Shown: positions 1 through 12,519 of the stretch, piece after piece
Position numbering within the stretch: the stretch's first letter is position 1
How the letters are laid out: every line of letters starts with the position of its first letter
Assembly: GCF_000213175.1 (NCBI RefSeq)
Contig: NW_009799100.1
Location: 3,119,433 to 3,183,432, forward strand
Reading direction: 5' to 3'
Source: Neurospora tetrasperma FGSC 2508
Lineage: Eukaryota > Ascomycota > Sordariomycetes > Sordariales > Sordariaceae
Length of the DNA: 64,000 bases
Notes under the pieces: generated by a model
The model's database searches: none
What the model was told of the DNA's origin: nothing
Seen by the model: the letters and a program-made list of their open reading frames with translations, nothing else
Made by a program: the position numbers and the translations under genes

Positions 1-1823
1 ATAGACTCCGCCTCCTAGCTTCTTAATTAGTAGTAATAGTAATATTACTATAAATTAGGAGGGTTAGATAAACCCTTTTTAAAATTAATTATCAACCTAT
101 TTTTTAATAATAAAAGCCTCTATTAAAGATATTATATAGTAGCGGGCGTTAAAGGGCCGTTCCTTTAGGGCGAGTTCGATTGTATAATTATAAGTATATA
201 AGGGAGGAAATTCTATAGTATTATAATTATAGAAAGCTTTAATTCTATTCTAGTATTTTTGAGGGAGTTTAATTTTAATTTCTTTATCGGTTTTAATTAA
301 ATAGTCCGCTTTTTCGTAGAACTTTTATACATTTTTTTCTATAATTTTAATTATAATAGCTTTATAAGTTACTACGTTTTCGTCTAAGTATCTTAAGAAG
401 GGTATAGTATTGATAATAATTATAATTCGCGATTTCTTAAACTCTATATTTCCTATATAAATATTAATATACTCGTAGAAGTATTTAAGCAGTTCGGCTT
501 TATACTACTACCCCCGGCCCTTATAAATATTCTATACTATTTTTTTTATAAAATCGTTATATAATTCGCTTTTATAGAGGGTTATAAGCCTTTCGAACTC
601 TATATAGGTTATAAAGTATAATTATAAATTCTCCTATTCGCAAAACTAATTAAATATTATAGTATTAATACGTATAATATCTATAGGATTAATCCGCTCT
701 ATAATTACTGGCGGTTATTCTCTAATAATTATTTTTATAGTTAGAAGGCTATTCCCGTAGTATAGTTTTAAATAGGGTAATTAGGGGTTAATAGAACTAT
801 TATTCTCGGATAATAGTATAATTATATTTAAAAAACCGATTACTAGTCGTTGTATTCTATAGGAGAATAATACCTAAAGGGCTAGTAAGGGGCTTTTCGT
901 CCCGCCCGGACGGCCGGGAAATATTATTATTATATTTTCAATATCGGTGGCCGGCCCGGTTATATAATTCCTAATTCCAATCGAGGGCAAGAAATTTACT
1001 ATATTCTCCTAATTGGGCTCTCTAAATTCGGTAGCCTTATTAGGCTTATAATAAGGTACAATAGTAATAATTATATATTTCCTATCCGGCTCCCCCGGTT
1101 CGTTAGCTTTATTAAGCTTATAATAGGGTATTTTATATATTATAAACCCGGCTTCGCCGTCCTAGGCCTCTACCGATTGATCCTTTAGACTTACGTTTAC
1201 TAGTTTTTTAATTTTAATTTTAATTGAATAGGCTTCTAGGTCAGCCTTCGTACCGCCCGTAGTCCTATTAAACTTATAATCGGACTCCCGGTATCGTCCG
1301 GTCGAATAGGCCTCTAAATAGGCCTTTATACCGCCTATAGTCCTATTAAACTTATAATTAAATTCCTAATATCGTCCGAATTTCTTAACTCCGGTAGCGA
1401 AATTAATAGGAGTTTTATATATTTTTTTAATATAATTTACTATCTCTATTTAAAGTTTCGGGGAATTTATAGAGGGGGTAGTTTACTAGAATTAGTTTTA
1501 AATAGTAAATCGTAACGGGCCGTTCGAATAATTTAAAATTGGACTAAATAATAAAGTATTTAGAATACCTTTATTTAATAACTATTCTCGGGAATTAAAG
1601 GTCGAAGGAAATATCCCTATCCTTATAATATAATTCCTTATCTTCGTTTAACGTCTGAAAGAAATAAGGCTGTTATTATTTACTATATTATCTTTCGGGT
1701 TATTAGCCTAGTAATATTAGGGAAGGAAGGTATAGTAATTAATATTTAGTACTACTTTTAAAAATGCTAATAGCCTAATAGAGAAGTACTTAATATTATG
1801 TTTACTAGAGAATATAACTTTCC
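1..1823 (-). repeat. Decayed element sequence left of copy A, with tandem coding-like repeats
   Basis: This is the left flank of the copy A insertion. It should therefore be continuous with 9,351 onward in the older element, because copy A is bounded by a matching target duplication. It is RIP-decayed and I could not assign it to a standard pol domain. Two pairs of direct repeats stand out: a 78-bp period (1,231-1,308 and 1,309-1,386) and a 72-bp period (near 1,029 and 1,101). Both periods are multiples of three, which suggests that a repeat-containing protein was once encoded on the minus strand. The family is unknown. Confidence 0.45.
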
Positions 1824-2075
1824 TATTACGGGTAAAGGGTAGATGGTAAATGTAATTATACGTAATTGTATAAAGGAGAAAGGAAGAGAAGTGTATAGCT
1901 AAATGCCCAGAAGATTAGCCTCATAAGAGTAATCGCCGTCGGGTCTGCAGACCTGCGGCAGGCAGCGCTCTAACTAATTAGCTGCCGGCAATATAGTACC
2001 GGTAACGATAATAGTAATAGTAGTTTTAAAAACTACTATACGCTAGTATAAAATATATAAGCTAACCCTATAATA
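1824..2075 (-). repeat. Left LTR of gypsy copy A (3' LTR)
   Basis: 252 bp, closely matching 9,099-9,350 along its whole length. It starts TATTACGGGTAAAGG and ends CCCTATAATA, consistent with an original TG...CA terminal pair altered by RIP. The core (1,925-2,010) keeps more G+C than the surroundings. For a minus-strand element this is the 3' LTR. Confidence 0.85.
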
Positions 2076-3167
2076 TTTCTCCGGACTAAAAGAAGCTATA
2101 TAGCTAACTAATATTATATAAAATAATAGAAATCCCTATTAAACGAATAGTCCGCTCTTAAAAAGCTTTTACTACCTATATTAGCGGGTACTATTGTAAC
2201 CTCCGCTGCGGAGCTAGAGCCTTCCGCTCTACCTCCTTCTCCCTTCGCTTCTTTTCTACTACTACTTAATGCGGTGGGTACAGCACTTTGGAATAACTAT
2301 TATAGAATACCTAAACTATATTGGGGGTTATAAATATATTAGCGTATAATTACTATAACGGCGTATATAGGGGTACTTAGACTACGAAGTATTTCTAACG
2401 ACCTTTATTATTCTTCTGGTATTTATTAATTTGTTCGAATTTGTATTCGATAGAACCCTCCCCGTTATCGATTCTCCTTATAGTATAGCTATAATTAATA
2501 CGGATATCCTATTCCTCTACGGCCGTCTATCCCGGGAGACCCTTCTCGTCCTATAGCTTAATTTTACTAATATAAAATATTAGGTTATACTTTATATTAA
2601 TTGGAAGTTTAAATATTACCCGATAGCTATTTGCTTTAAGGATTTCGAAGGGTCCTTCGAATAGGGGTATAAATTTAACGTAAGGCTAACCAGTATTGAG
2701 GTTCTTAGTATTGAGAAAGATTTTATTTCCTACCTTATACTTCGGTGCATCCGATTAATAAATATTTATATTATTTTTATAATATTATCATATTTATTAT
2801 ATTTAATTTATAAAGAAGTTTAAGACTTTCCTAAGTTAATTAATTAATTTATTAACTTTAAAATACTCTATTTATTATTCTACTAATATCTTTAGTAGAT
2901 AAGGCTTCGCCAGTTTAATATTTATACGGGGGTAAAAACTATAATTAATAAGGAAGGGGGAGACCCTAGTAGTCTTAGAGACTAAATTATTATTAGCGAA
3001 TTCTATAATTAGTAATTAATTTACCTAATTATCTTAAACCTAATTAATATAAAGGCGTAAATACTTCTCTATTTCTATATTAATACGTTCAGTTTAACTA
3101 TTAGTAGTAGGGTAGAAGGCGGAGGAGGGTTTAAATACAACTTCTAATTATAATAAGAGAGCCTTCT

Positions 3168-3562
3168 TGTGACGAACGGCAGTCTGATCTGCCTAAGTAA
3201 GATAGCTGAAGGTATAAAGACTATTAGTACTGTTTGGTGAAGTTAAGAGGTTTATAATAAGTATGCGTGCGTGATACTAGTCTCGGTGATAATGATCTAT
3301 TGACTACTGTCGAACTATCTAATAATCTGAGTTCTCCAGTCGTCTTTTATACTAATGCCCGTTGTTTACTACCGTTGGCTCACTCGTACTACCGTAAAGC
3401 CGGCTTACTATTGTAAGCCCGGAGTTGGCTCATCTCGTAAGCCCGGCGTTAGCTCACTATCGTAAGCCCTCCCTATCCTAAGGTCGCACGAGCTAACCCT
3501 TTTAGGCTGGTTGTGCTACCAACGGTCTGGTTGGCCCGTGTGCCTGCCTTAAGTTCGTAACA
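3168..3562. mobile_element. Solo LTR nested inside gypsy copy A
   Basis: A 395-bp island, clearly richer in G+C than its surroundings, beginning TGTGACGAACGG and ending GTTCGTAACA (TG...CA ends). It is flanked by a perfect 5-bp duplication, CTTCT, at 3,163-3,167 and 3,563-3,567. It interrupts the integrase-side region of copy A, so it arrived later. No internal retroelement sequence accompanies it, so it is a solo LTR left by recombination, or a short LTR-like element. A diverged relative lies at 51,902-52,113. The orientation of the parent element cannot be told from the LTR alone. Confidence 0.85.
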
Positions 3563-6500
3563 CTTCTAGAATTGCGAAATAAATTAAGTACTAAAGTTGG
3601 AAATAATAGAATCCGGTAAGCTATAAATACTATAGATTTTTAATAAAGCGTTCTACTAATTCTTCTACTATTAGACTAATAGTAGGGATATAGTACTTTA
3701 TTTTAATAAAATAATTAATAATAATAGTAACGTACTTCAATTCTTATCCGTATTATAAATAGGGCGTTAATAGGGTAATATAATCGATAGAAATATCTTT
3801 CTATAATACGAACAGTATAATTGGCGGTTTTAAAAAACTATAGGGGGTATATTGTAATAGCTTTTATTTAATATATATTAAATAGGCTTTATAGTACGAC
3901 CTAATAATAATATATATCCTTAGCTAAAAGAAAGACTATAATAGTAATAAATAAGTCTTTTTACAAGCCGGGTGCCTAGTAAGCAGCGAATTGTAAATAC
4001 AGCGGAGGAATAAGAGGTAAAGCTCTATATTAGTAAAATCGACGAGGACGGTACTACAGAAATACACTCGTCCCTAGATCGCTTTATATTTAGTAAAGGG
4101 GACCCTCTTTATATAGTTTTTAACCTTTTTAAATTATATTTAATAATTCGGGTCCGATAGGTAGGCGACGACGTTTTAGAGAATTACTAATTTCTTATAA
4201 TTTTCTATTACTAAATTATCTATTAACCTTTTATTTAGAATTTCTAAATTGTAAATATATTTAATACTAATATTAACCTCTTTACCTCCGTCCTTTAGAA
4301 CGAAAGTTCTGTTAACGAAGATATTATAATCGAATAAAATTTTATTCTTAGTTAGTAATTATTCGTCGGCTTTATTTTTAAATAAATTTTCTAACTTCCT
4401 ATTCAATATATTAAGACGTACTTATAAGGATTTAAGGCAGTACTTAATTATAAAATTAAAATGGGAGAGGGGTTGGGACTATTGTATATAGCGGGGGGTG
4501 AATTATTTATTAATTGTAGAAGTTTTTAAACTCTTGTAGTCGGTAAAGACTTCGAAGGGTTTTTGGGCCCCCTCTAATTTAAGGCGCTACTCTTCGAGGG
4601 CTTTAACGATAGTTAATAATTCTTTATTATAAATATTATAATTATATTCGGCTGAGGAATATTATTAGTTAAAGTAAATAATTGGATATAAAATACCCTC
4701 TTTATTATATTAGGATAGAATACTACTATAAACCTAATTTAAAGTATCTATTTTAATAATAATCTATTTAAATTAATTATAAATCTAAAATATTAAACTA
4801 CTATTAAAGGCCTTCTTAAAAGCCTCAAAAGACTTTTAATAATAATTAATCTATTACTATTCTACTGACTTCTTTATCAATTTGTACAACGGACCAACAA
4901 TAAATGAAAAATATTTAATAAATTACTAATAAAAATTAGTAAAACTTAAAAGACGCTATAACGCCCTTTTAGTTTCTAGAGCCTCCTAAACCTTATTAGC
5001 AGATACCTTATTGGGATTTATTTTGAATCTTCCTAGAGTAATAATTAGATTAAAATATTCTATCCTTATAGCGTAGAATTTATATTTATTAATATTAATT
5101 TGTAGCCCTATTCGAATTATTTATTGTAGAACCTCCCTAATGTAGTTTTCGTAGTTTTCTTCGTTATCCAAATAGATTAGAATATTATTAAGATATATTA
5201 TCGTATATATATTAAAGATATTATATAGAATATTATTAATATAATTTCAAAAGGTCCTTAGGGCGCTTTGGAGGCCAAATAGGCAAACGATAGATTTGTA
5301 GAGACTGAAATGGGTAATGAAAATAGTAAGCTATTTATATCCTTCCTTTATATAGATTCTATTAAATACGGCTATTATATTAAATTTAGTAAAAACTTTT
5401 ATATAATAAATAGTACTAAGGGTCTCTTTAATTAACGGTAGTAGGTAATACGTTTTTAGTATTATATTATTAATATTATAGTAGTCGATACAAATACGGA
5501 CGCTACCGCCGGGCTTTTTTATTAAAAGAATAGGGGATACAGCCGCAAATTACAATAGACGGATAAAATTCTTTTTTAAATTCTCGTCGATTTATTTTTT
5601 AATAATAATAGTTTCGATTAGGGATATATAATATAATTATACGTTAAGGGCGGTCGCTCCCAACTAGAATTCAATTTTATAATTATATAAACGGTTGGGA
5701 GGAACTTCTTTAATTAATAATAGAAGGAAGGCTACTACTTTATTAATATATTATCGTCCCTCCAGTTCTTTTAAAATAGCGATAACTTCGTCCTTAGTTT
5801 TAATTAAATAATTGATTTTATTAAAGGATTTCTTCGTATTTTTATTAGAAATTTTAATTACATATATACACTAAATTATTTCTTTGTAAAACGGAGTATC
5901 TTTATTAAAGTTTCCGGTAACGTAAATTACTTTAGCGAGAACCGCGGCTTCCTAAAATTCCTCTAATAAGTAAGCACTGGCTAAATTATTAATAAATCTA
6001 TAGAGGAGTGGGGGAAGACTTTCCTTATATTACTAACTATTACCTTCTAAAATATTAGTAATTATTTCTTTAGTTAAATCTATATCCCGGACTTCCGCTA
6101 CGGTAGCTAACCTTTTAATTTCGGTATAATTTATAATATATAGCTATAATCGTTGAGACTCACAAACGAAGTTAAAAATTATTATATTAAACTTTTTAAT
6201 ATTATTAAATTTAATAGAAGAAGCGCTATTAAAATTATAGTAATAGTAGGCTTAGGGGCGTTTTATATTTATAGAAACGTATTATTTATTAAAGCGGATA
6301 TAAGGGTTATAGAACGCTAGGTTTTTAATTTTAATAAGTAGTGCGGTTATATTTATAATATTAATTTTAGATCCGGCTCTATTAATTATTAGTATTTTAA
6401 TAGGGGCGGAGATAGGCTAATAACCGGCCTTAAGAATTCCTAGTACGGGAGTTGGTAGTATTAGTACTATTTAAATAAAACCGGTAGTTTCGTTGTTTAA

Positions 6501-9098
6501 TATTAGTTCTAATTATATTAGGGTTATTTTAGTAAAACTAATAGTTTTATTATATAATATTAGTATTAGCGGTGCCGAAGCTACTTTAGTAGGGGGAGTA
6601 GCTCTATTTTCCGGGGTAGGTCGAAGAGTTGGGGTAGTCCTACTACGGATAGCCGCGATTGAAATCCGGTTAGTGAGGGCTTTTAGGGCTATTAATTAGT
6701 CTCTAGAGAAATTAGTAGGTAGGTAGTAGTTTTTATAAGCAGGGTTAGTAAAGTATACTCCGTACTAATTATAATTAATTTCGGGCTTATAGTATTATAT
6801 TTATAAGAATCCTAAAATAATGGGTATTTCCTTAAAATATTATAAATTAGGAAGGTAATTGTCTTATTGTAGTATCTGATATAGAGTTTGGTTATTACTC
6901 CTTTAGAAATAATATTTTTAATTATTTTATTAGCGAAGATAAACTTCTTTATATAGCGGAGGCGGAAATAGGGAAAATTATATTTAATAATAAAAAAATA
7001 ATCGATAAAAGTAAATACGGAATAGCCGGTATTAATAAGGGAAATATAATAATTTCTACGCGATTTATTAATAATATAAGATAATAAAAGTATTAAATTA
7101 AGAGAAGTAGAATGATTTAGCGATTGTATTCTAACTTCCTTTAAACCTTTTAACTCTATGGAGTTTAAAATTTATTTCTATAATAATAATTTAAAAGGTT
7201 TTTATATATAATTGGGTATAGAGGCTAAGCGTTTTTTAGTTTGTTATAGTATTCGCTATTAGTAGCGGCCTTAATAGTAGGGGCTACGGCGGGAATAGTA
7301 GAAATAATAATAAATATAATTTTAGTACTATAGACTTCCTCTTTATTACAATAGCCTCTACCCCTACCCTTACCCTTATTCTTCTTACCTTTATTATATT
7401 AGGGGCTTTAAATACTATAATTAATAGAAGTAAAATAATTATAAATAATATAACTATTACTACTAAATAATAGTATTTACTGTTGTAGGTACGTTAGTTA
7501 AGGACATCCTTATAGATAAAAACGGCGAGGTCGATAATATTAAAATTTATTTTATTACTAGCCTAATTAATTAGGACGTTATTAGCGTTACGGGAGCTGG
7601 AGGCGCTGCTTATATTAGTATTAATATTGCTGGAATTTCTATTACCGGGGGCGCTATTGCCGAAAATACAAATATTTATTTTATAGTAGTAGTTGGTATT
7701 CTTTAGATTATTAGCGATAGTACGGTAGATTATAAATTACTTTTTGAAATTATTATCTTTAGGAAGGTTACAATGCGCAAAAGCGTCGCGGAAGCGTTTA
7801 TTAATTTTATTATATAAATAGTAAACCTTTATAGAATTATTAAGGCCGTAGAAATTTATAAAATTAGTAAATTCTAGTTCAAATTCCGTAAAAGATATAT
7901 TCTTTATAAAGAACTCCTTAAGACGACGGCCGGTATCCATCTTCAAATTAACGTTCTGGAAATAAGTAACCAAATACTCTATATATTTAATACCGGTCTT
8001 TTAACGCTAGGAATTTATATTTCTTCCGCTCTAAATAATATTTAAATTATTCTAAATATTAAATAAGATTTTAGGATTTAGTAGTATAGTAGTGCGAATA
8101 ATTCTAATATCCTTGTTAATATAAAGGAGGGGGTTGTACTTCTATTGGGATAGAATATAGAAATGCTATACTTTAAAAATTTTATATTTATAGATAGTAT
8201 TAATATTCTCCTTACCGGTAAAGATCGGTGGATTTTCTACGGTTTGCTTTAAAAATAATATTTTACTAATACTAATTATTTTAATATAGTTATTAAATAG
8301 GGACCGAATATTGGTACTATAAGATTTAAAGGCGGTGTAATTTATATTAAAGTTATTATATTTCTTTGAGGTTATTAAATTCGGCCTTTAAATTAAAATA
8401 GTCGAAGTTTATTTAATTAAAGTTATTTTAAGTTCTAATAGCTACTTCGCAAGTAATTTTTAATTCGTCTTTACTACGTTTAAGGTTAATAGTAATATTT
8501 TTATATTAAGTAAAATTATTATAGTAAAGGCGATTAAGTAGGGTAATAATTGAGTAGAAAGTAGGGTTTTGAATAAAAATATTAATTATATCGAAGTAAG
8601 TATAAGGGATAATTTTCTTCTCTTCGTTATTATTGATACTAATAAGGAAATTATTAATTATTAGTAAGGAAAGAAGTTCGACGAATATAGTTTAATAAAT
8701 GGCGATATTAATAATATTAACAATCTTATTAAATACTTTATAAATATTATTTAAATTAAATAGTATATTCTTAGGAGGGGTATTAAGATTAATAAGATTA
8801 CTAATATTATTAGCGGGAGAGAAGGATGTATAATTGCTACTTTTAGTATAAAATATAAAAAAGGTAATTGTACGAAGTACTTTTTTATCCTTTAAATAAA
8901 GAGTACCTGCTCTTATTTATTAAATAAAGGGAGCGAGATTATAATTATTGTAATTACGATTATTGATATTTGGGGTACTAGATTCGGCGATTCGACGGGC
9001 GAAGCAATTCTTGTATGCGTACTAATTAAAAATTAATTATATAATAAAAAGAAAATAGATTTATACTATAAATATAATAATTAATAGGTATAATTAAT

Positions 9099-9350
9099 TA
9101 TTATAGGCAAAGAGTAGATAGTAAATATAATTATATATAATTGTACGAAGGAGAAAGGAAGAGAAGTGTGTAGCTAAGTATTTAGAAGATTGGCCTTATA
9201 AAGGTAATCGCTGGCAGGTTTACGGACCCGCGGCAGGTGGCGTTCTAATTAATTAATTGCCGGCAATATAGTACCAGCAGCGACGATAGCGATAGTAGTC
9301 TTAGAAGCTACTATACGCTGGTATAAGGCATATAGGCTAACCCTATAACA
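9099..9350 (-). repeat. Right LTR of gypsy copy A (5' LTR)
   Basis: 252 bp, same length as its partner at 1,824-2,075. It ends in the less altered form CCCTATAACA, preserving the canonical CA end. The following CTTCC is the right copy of the target duplication. It would have held the promoter of the minus-strand element. Confidence 0.85.
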
Positions 9351-11569
9351 CTTCCTATTAGTCTACAAAATAAATAATTTATAGCGCTTTAACTATAGTA
9401 GGCCTACAATTACCAAATAAATTAGTAAAAGGTTATATACAAGGAAAATAATATTCTTAATATAATATTTAATGAGGAAATTCGTAGCCAAACCTTTAGT
9501 AATAGAGCTTCTTATAATACCGTCGGCTAGCGTAAACTTTTTAGGACGGGCGAATTTAAATATAGTAAAAGTATTTCATTTTACGAAGGTATAGTTTAAA
9601 AAGGCTAGGGCTAAGTAACTATTATTTATAAATATAATATATAGTATTTTGTATAGTCTAAGTAGGAGATAGGAAGAAAGGAGTATTAAATTTTAATTAA
9701 AACTATCTAGCGAATTAATAATAATTATCTCGAACATTTAATTAATATCCCTAAGGTTCTCCTATATAAATTTTTATTACCCTTATAAGTAATTATTTAT
9801 AAAATTTAATTATTTCCCTAATTATTAGTACTGGGTACGTTGTATTTATCTTCTTCGTCCCTACTTCCTTTAGTACTAGCGGTGTATAAATTAGTATTAT
9901 TATAACCCCGCTAGTCGGGGGAGGGTCGGCTAGTATTAAAATAAGTATTATACCCTCTACGGCCGCTACGGCCGCCGTAACCCTAATTAGTATAATTATT
10001 GCGAAATTTAGTAAACTATAGGGATTTACTACTATAATTGATCTATTCTTACAATTGCGTATAATATAACCCTCCTAACTATATTTCTTATAAAGGCCTT
10101 CCTTTATCCGTTAATTAATAATATTGGAATAAATAGTTTAGAATATATAAATTATATTAAGGTCTATAATATTATTACTTTAATTAATAGTATAGTCTTT
10201 AAATATATTTCCGTTCCTAGCGGAACTATTATTATTACTATTTCCGCTAGACTTACTAATTTATAATCAATTAATTTTAGTAAAGTATTTATTATCCTCT
10301 AAATAGCGTGTTAAATCTCTATAGAAAGTTAGCCAGCCTTCAAAATCGTTATTTCTCGGATATTAATACTAATTAGAAATTACTGTATAGAGTTTAGCGG
10401 AGATTTTATTCCGGAGATAATAAATCTTTATAGAATTATTAAATTGGTAATAGTTGGCTATTTTAGTAAATTCGGTTTCGAAATCAGTAAAGTACTTATT
10501 ACTTTATTTAAATTTATCGAGGCGCTATATAGTATTAAATTTTAAATTAATATTATTTTAGTAGGAATTAAGGAAGTTAATAAATTCCCTACCTATTTAC
10601 TATTTTTAATGCTCGGGTATATTAGACTAGAGTAAAATAACTATAAAGTCCTTTTTGAAGGTAATAGCTACTTCGGGACTTAGTAAATAATTTATATAGA
10701 GAATTTTAATACGTTCGTCGGGGAAATAGAAGCAATCTAGTTCCTAAATTAATAGAATTTTACTTTTCTAAATAATATATACTTCGTTATATAGAATAGA
10801 ATTCTTTTAATTAGCTATAAATAGGTTAGGGTTAGAGAATAATATTTTTCTAAGGATAATCGCAGTTTTAAAAGGAGCCCTAAGGATACTAACCGAAAAA
10901 GTAATCTCCGAATTATTTCTTAACGAACCTCTACTTCCCGTACTTAATTTATTGCCAGTATAATTATTTTTACTACTATTAGGGTCTTAGCTAATTATAA
11001 TATTTTACTTTATTAAAGTTTCGTTTAATTTTATTTTAAATTTTTTATTCTTTATTCTTTCTATATAGAATTAATTTTCGAGCTCTCTAAACTAATTTGT
11101 AAGGCTATTACTAAAAAAGTTAAATATTTAAACCGCTCGGGCGATTAAAGAAATTATAGAATAGAAGGTACTATTATTTATAAGGATAGTAGTATCGACG
11201 AAGGACCTTCTAAGGGCTCGGAGGGGTCTAGACTTATTTCTTATAATAGTACTAATAAAGTATTCAATAGCTTAATTACGCAGTACGCCTTCTAGCGCAA
11301 TTAAATAGACGTTTTTATTTATTAGTAGGTCGGAGCTTTCGGAATCGCTATCCTAAGGAGCGTTTAGAACGTCGATATTTTTATTTAGTACTTCTAAAAA
11401 GGTACTTTCGTTAATAATGATAATATTATTATTAAGAATTATAGGCTTTATTAAATTTGACGGTTATAGGATTTTCTAGCGATTAATAGTATTATGGAGT
11501 AGTATTAAAATTCGTACTTCTTCCTTATAGTAAAATATATTCGTAATATAATAATAAAGTATAATTAAT
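9351..11569 (-). mobile_element. Older gypsy remnant (gag and protease traces) split by copy A
   Basis: On the minus strand this stretch shows a decayed gag related to that of copy A, a CCHC zinc-knuckle trace near 10,020-10,085, and retropepsin-like sequence at about 9,480-9,600. It runs from the LTR at 11,570-11,881 leftward to the right end of copy A. Its continuation should be at 1,823 and below. It is broken by many RIP mutations, and its other LTR is not in the window. Being the host of copy A, it is the oldest element of this nest. Confidence 0.65.
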
Positions 11570-11881
11570 TATTATAGGGTAAGGCAATACTAAACGTATA
11601 GAGTAGAATATAATTTATATAATTATATAAGGAAGAAGGGAAATTATAGAATTTGTACGTGGCGGTTTATCCTATATAGGCGAGGGTGAGCCGTATCCTT
11701 AGTATACGTAACCGGAGCTTCTAAGAGCGTATAGTTAATTAGGGGGCCTACGTTAGCCCAATAGCCGCTGTAGCGGTAGTGAGGCTAAACGGATTAGCCA
11801 ATTAAAGAGCGTATATTAAATAGCAACTATAGCCGTAGTAATACCGCAATTAAATAATAGTTATAGGCTAGCCCTATAATA
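11570..11881 (-). repeat. LTR of the older minus-strand gypsy remnant
   Basis: This 312-bp segment starts TATTATAGGGTAAGG and ends GCTAGCCCTATAATA. These termini match the copy A LTR (TATTACGGGTAAAGG ... GCTAACCCTATAATA), while the middle differs. It therefore looks like an LTR of a related family. It lies immediately upstream, on the minus strand, of gag-like sequence, as a 5' LTR should. No partner LTR is in the window, so the boundaries rest on terminal similarity only. Confidence 0.6.
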
Positions 11882-12183
11882 GTCCCGGGAGGTCTAGAAA
11901 TACCCGGAGTACCCGGCCTAGTATAGTAGTTACTATATAATTAAGGGGTATAGCCGGTACTAGCGTATATATAAATAATAGGTATTAAGGTAATTAATAG
12001 GACTTTCTTAAGGAGATATATTTTATTCTACTATTAATTATTTATTTAATTGTTTTTATTATAAAAACCCGGGTAGTAAAGAGTTAGGAGTGTTCGGGAG
12101 TACGTTAGAAGTATTAGAGCGTTTGGATTCTTTTTTATATATAGTATTTTTAGTTATTTTTCAGAAGGAGAGGTAGAAAGTAA

Positions 12184-12519
12184 TATTATAGGGCTGGCGC
12201 CTAAGGGTATTTACCTAGCTAGTACCTATATAAGCTAGGTATGCCTTCTAATTGGATATATTAGTTAGTCGGCTGTCGGTAGCCGTTTTAGTACTAGATA
12301 TACCGCGTACTATTAGGTACATCCCTCAGGGCGCTATACGGGCTATATTTCTAGCCTTAGCATTCTTAGTATTTCTAGTACCTTTAATACCTACCGCATT
12401 TCGTATATTTAGCTAGAAGCTCTATACTAGTAGGGTGCAAACTTCCCTCTTCCTCTTTATTGGTTATTTCAAGCTCTTTTCAAGGCCTACCTACGTGTAT
12501 ACCTCGTAGATCCCTTACA
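12184..12519 (+). repeat. Candidate LTR with upstream purine tract
   Basis: The segment starts TATTATAGGGCTGG and ends TCCCTTACA, an imperfect inverted terminal pair of the kind LTRs carry. It is preceded by a purine-rich run (about 12,162-12,180) resembling a polypurine tract. Its G+C is higher than the neighbourhood. No second copy and no target duplication were found, so this is a candidate only. If correct, it would be the 3' LTR of a plus-strand element whose body is missing. Confidence 0.35.

Larger units (their letters stand above)
1824..9350 (-). mobile_element. Ty3/gypsy LTR retrotransposon fossil, copy A
   Basis: A 7,527-bp element on the minus strand bounded by two 252-bp LTRs (1,824-2,075 and 9,099-9,350). 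The flanking pentamers are TTTCC on the left and CTTCC on the right, a 5-bp target duplication differing by one C/T transition. A pyrimidine run just inside the left LTR is a polypurine tract when read on the minus strand. Minus-strand traces in order from the right are gag (about 8,900-7,400, including the piece at 7,737-7,973), reverse transcriptase around 5,550-4,950, RNase H, and integrase from about 4,200. A faint chromodomain-like trace lies near 2,330-2,460. The element is thoroughly broken by RIP. It is inserted in an older gypsy copy and itself contains a younger solo LTR. Confidence 0.85.

Noticed and set aside
7737-7973. 78-codon minus-strand open frame in the AT-rich block
   Set aside because: It is a surviving piece of the gag region of gypsy copy A, not a gene.
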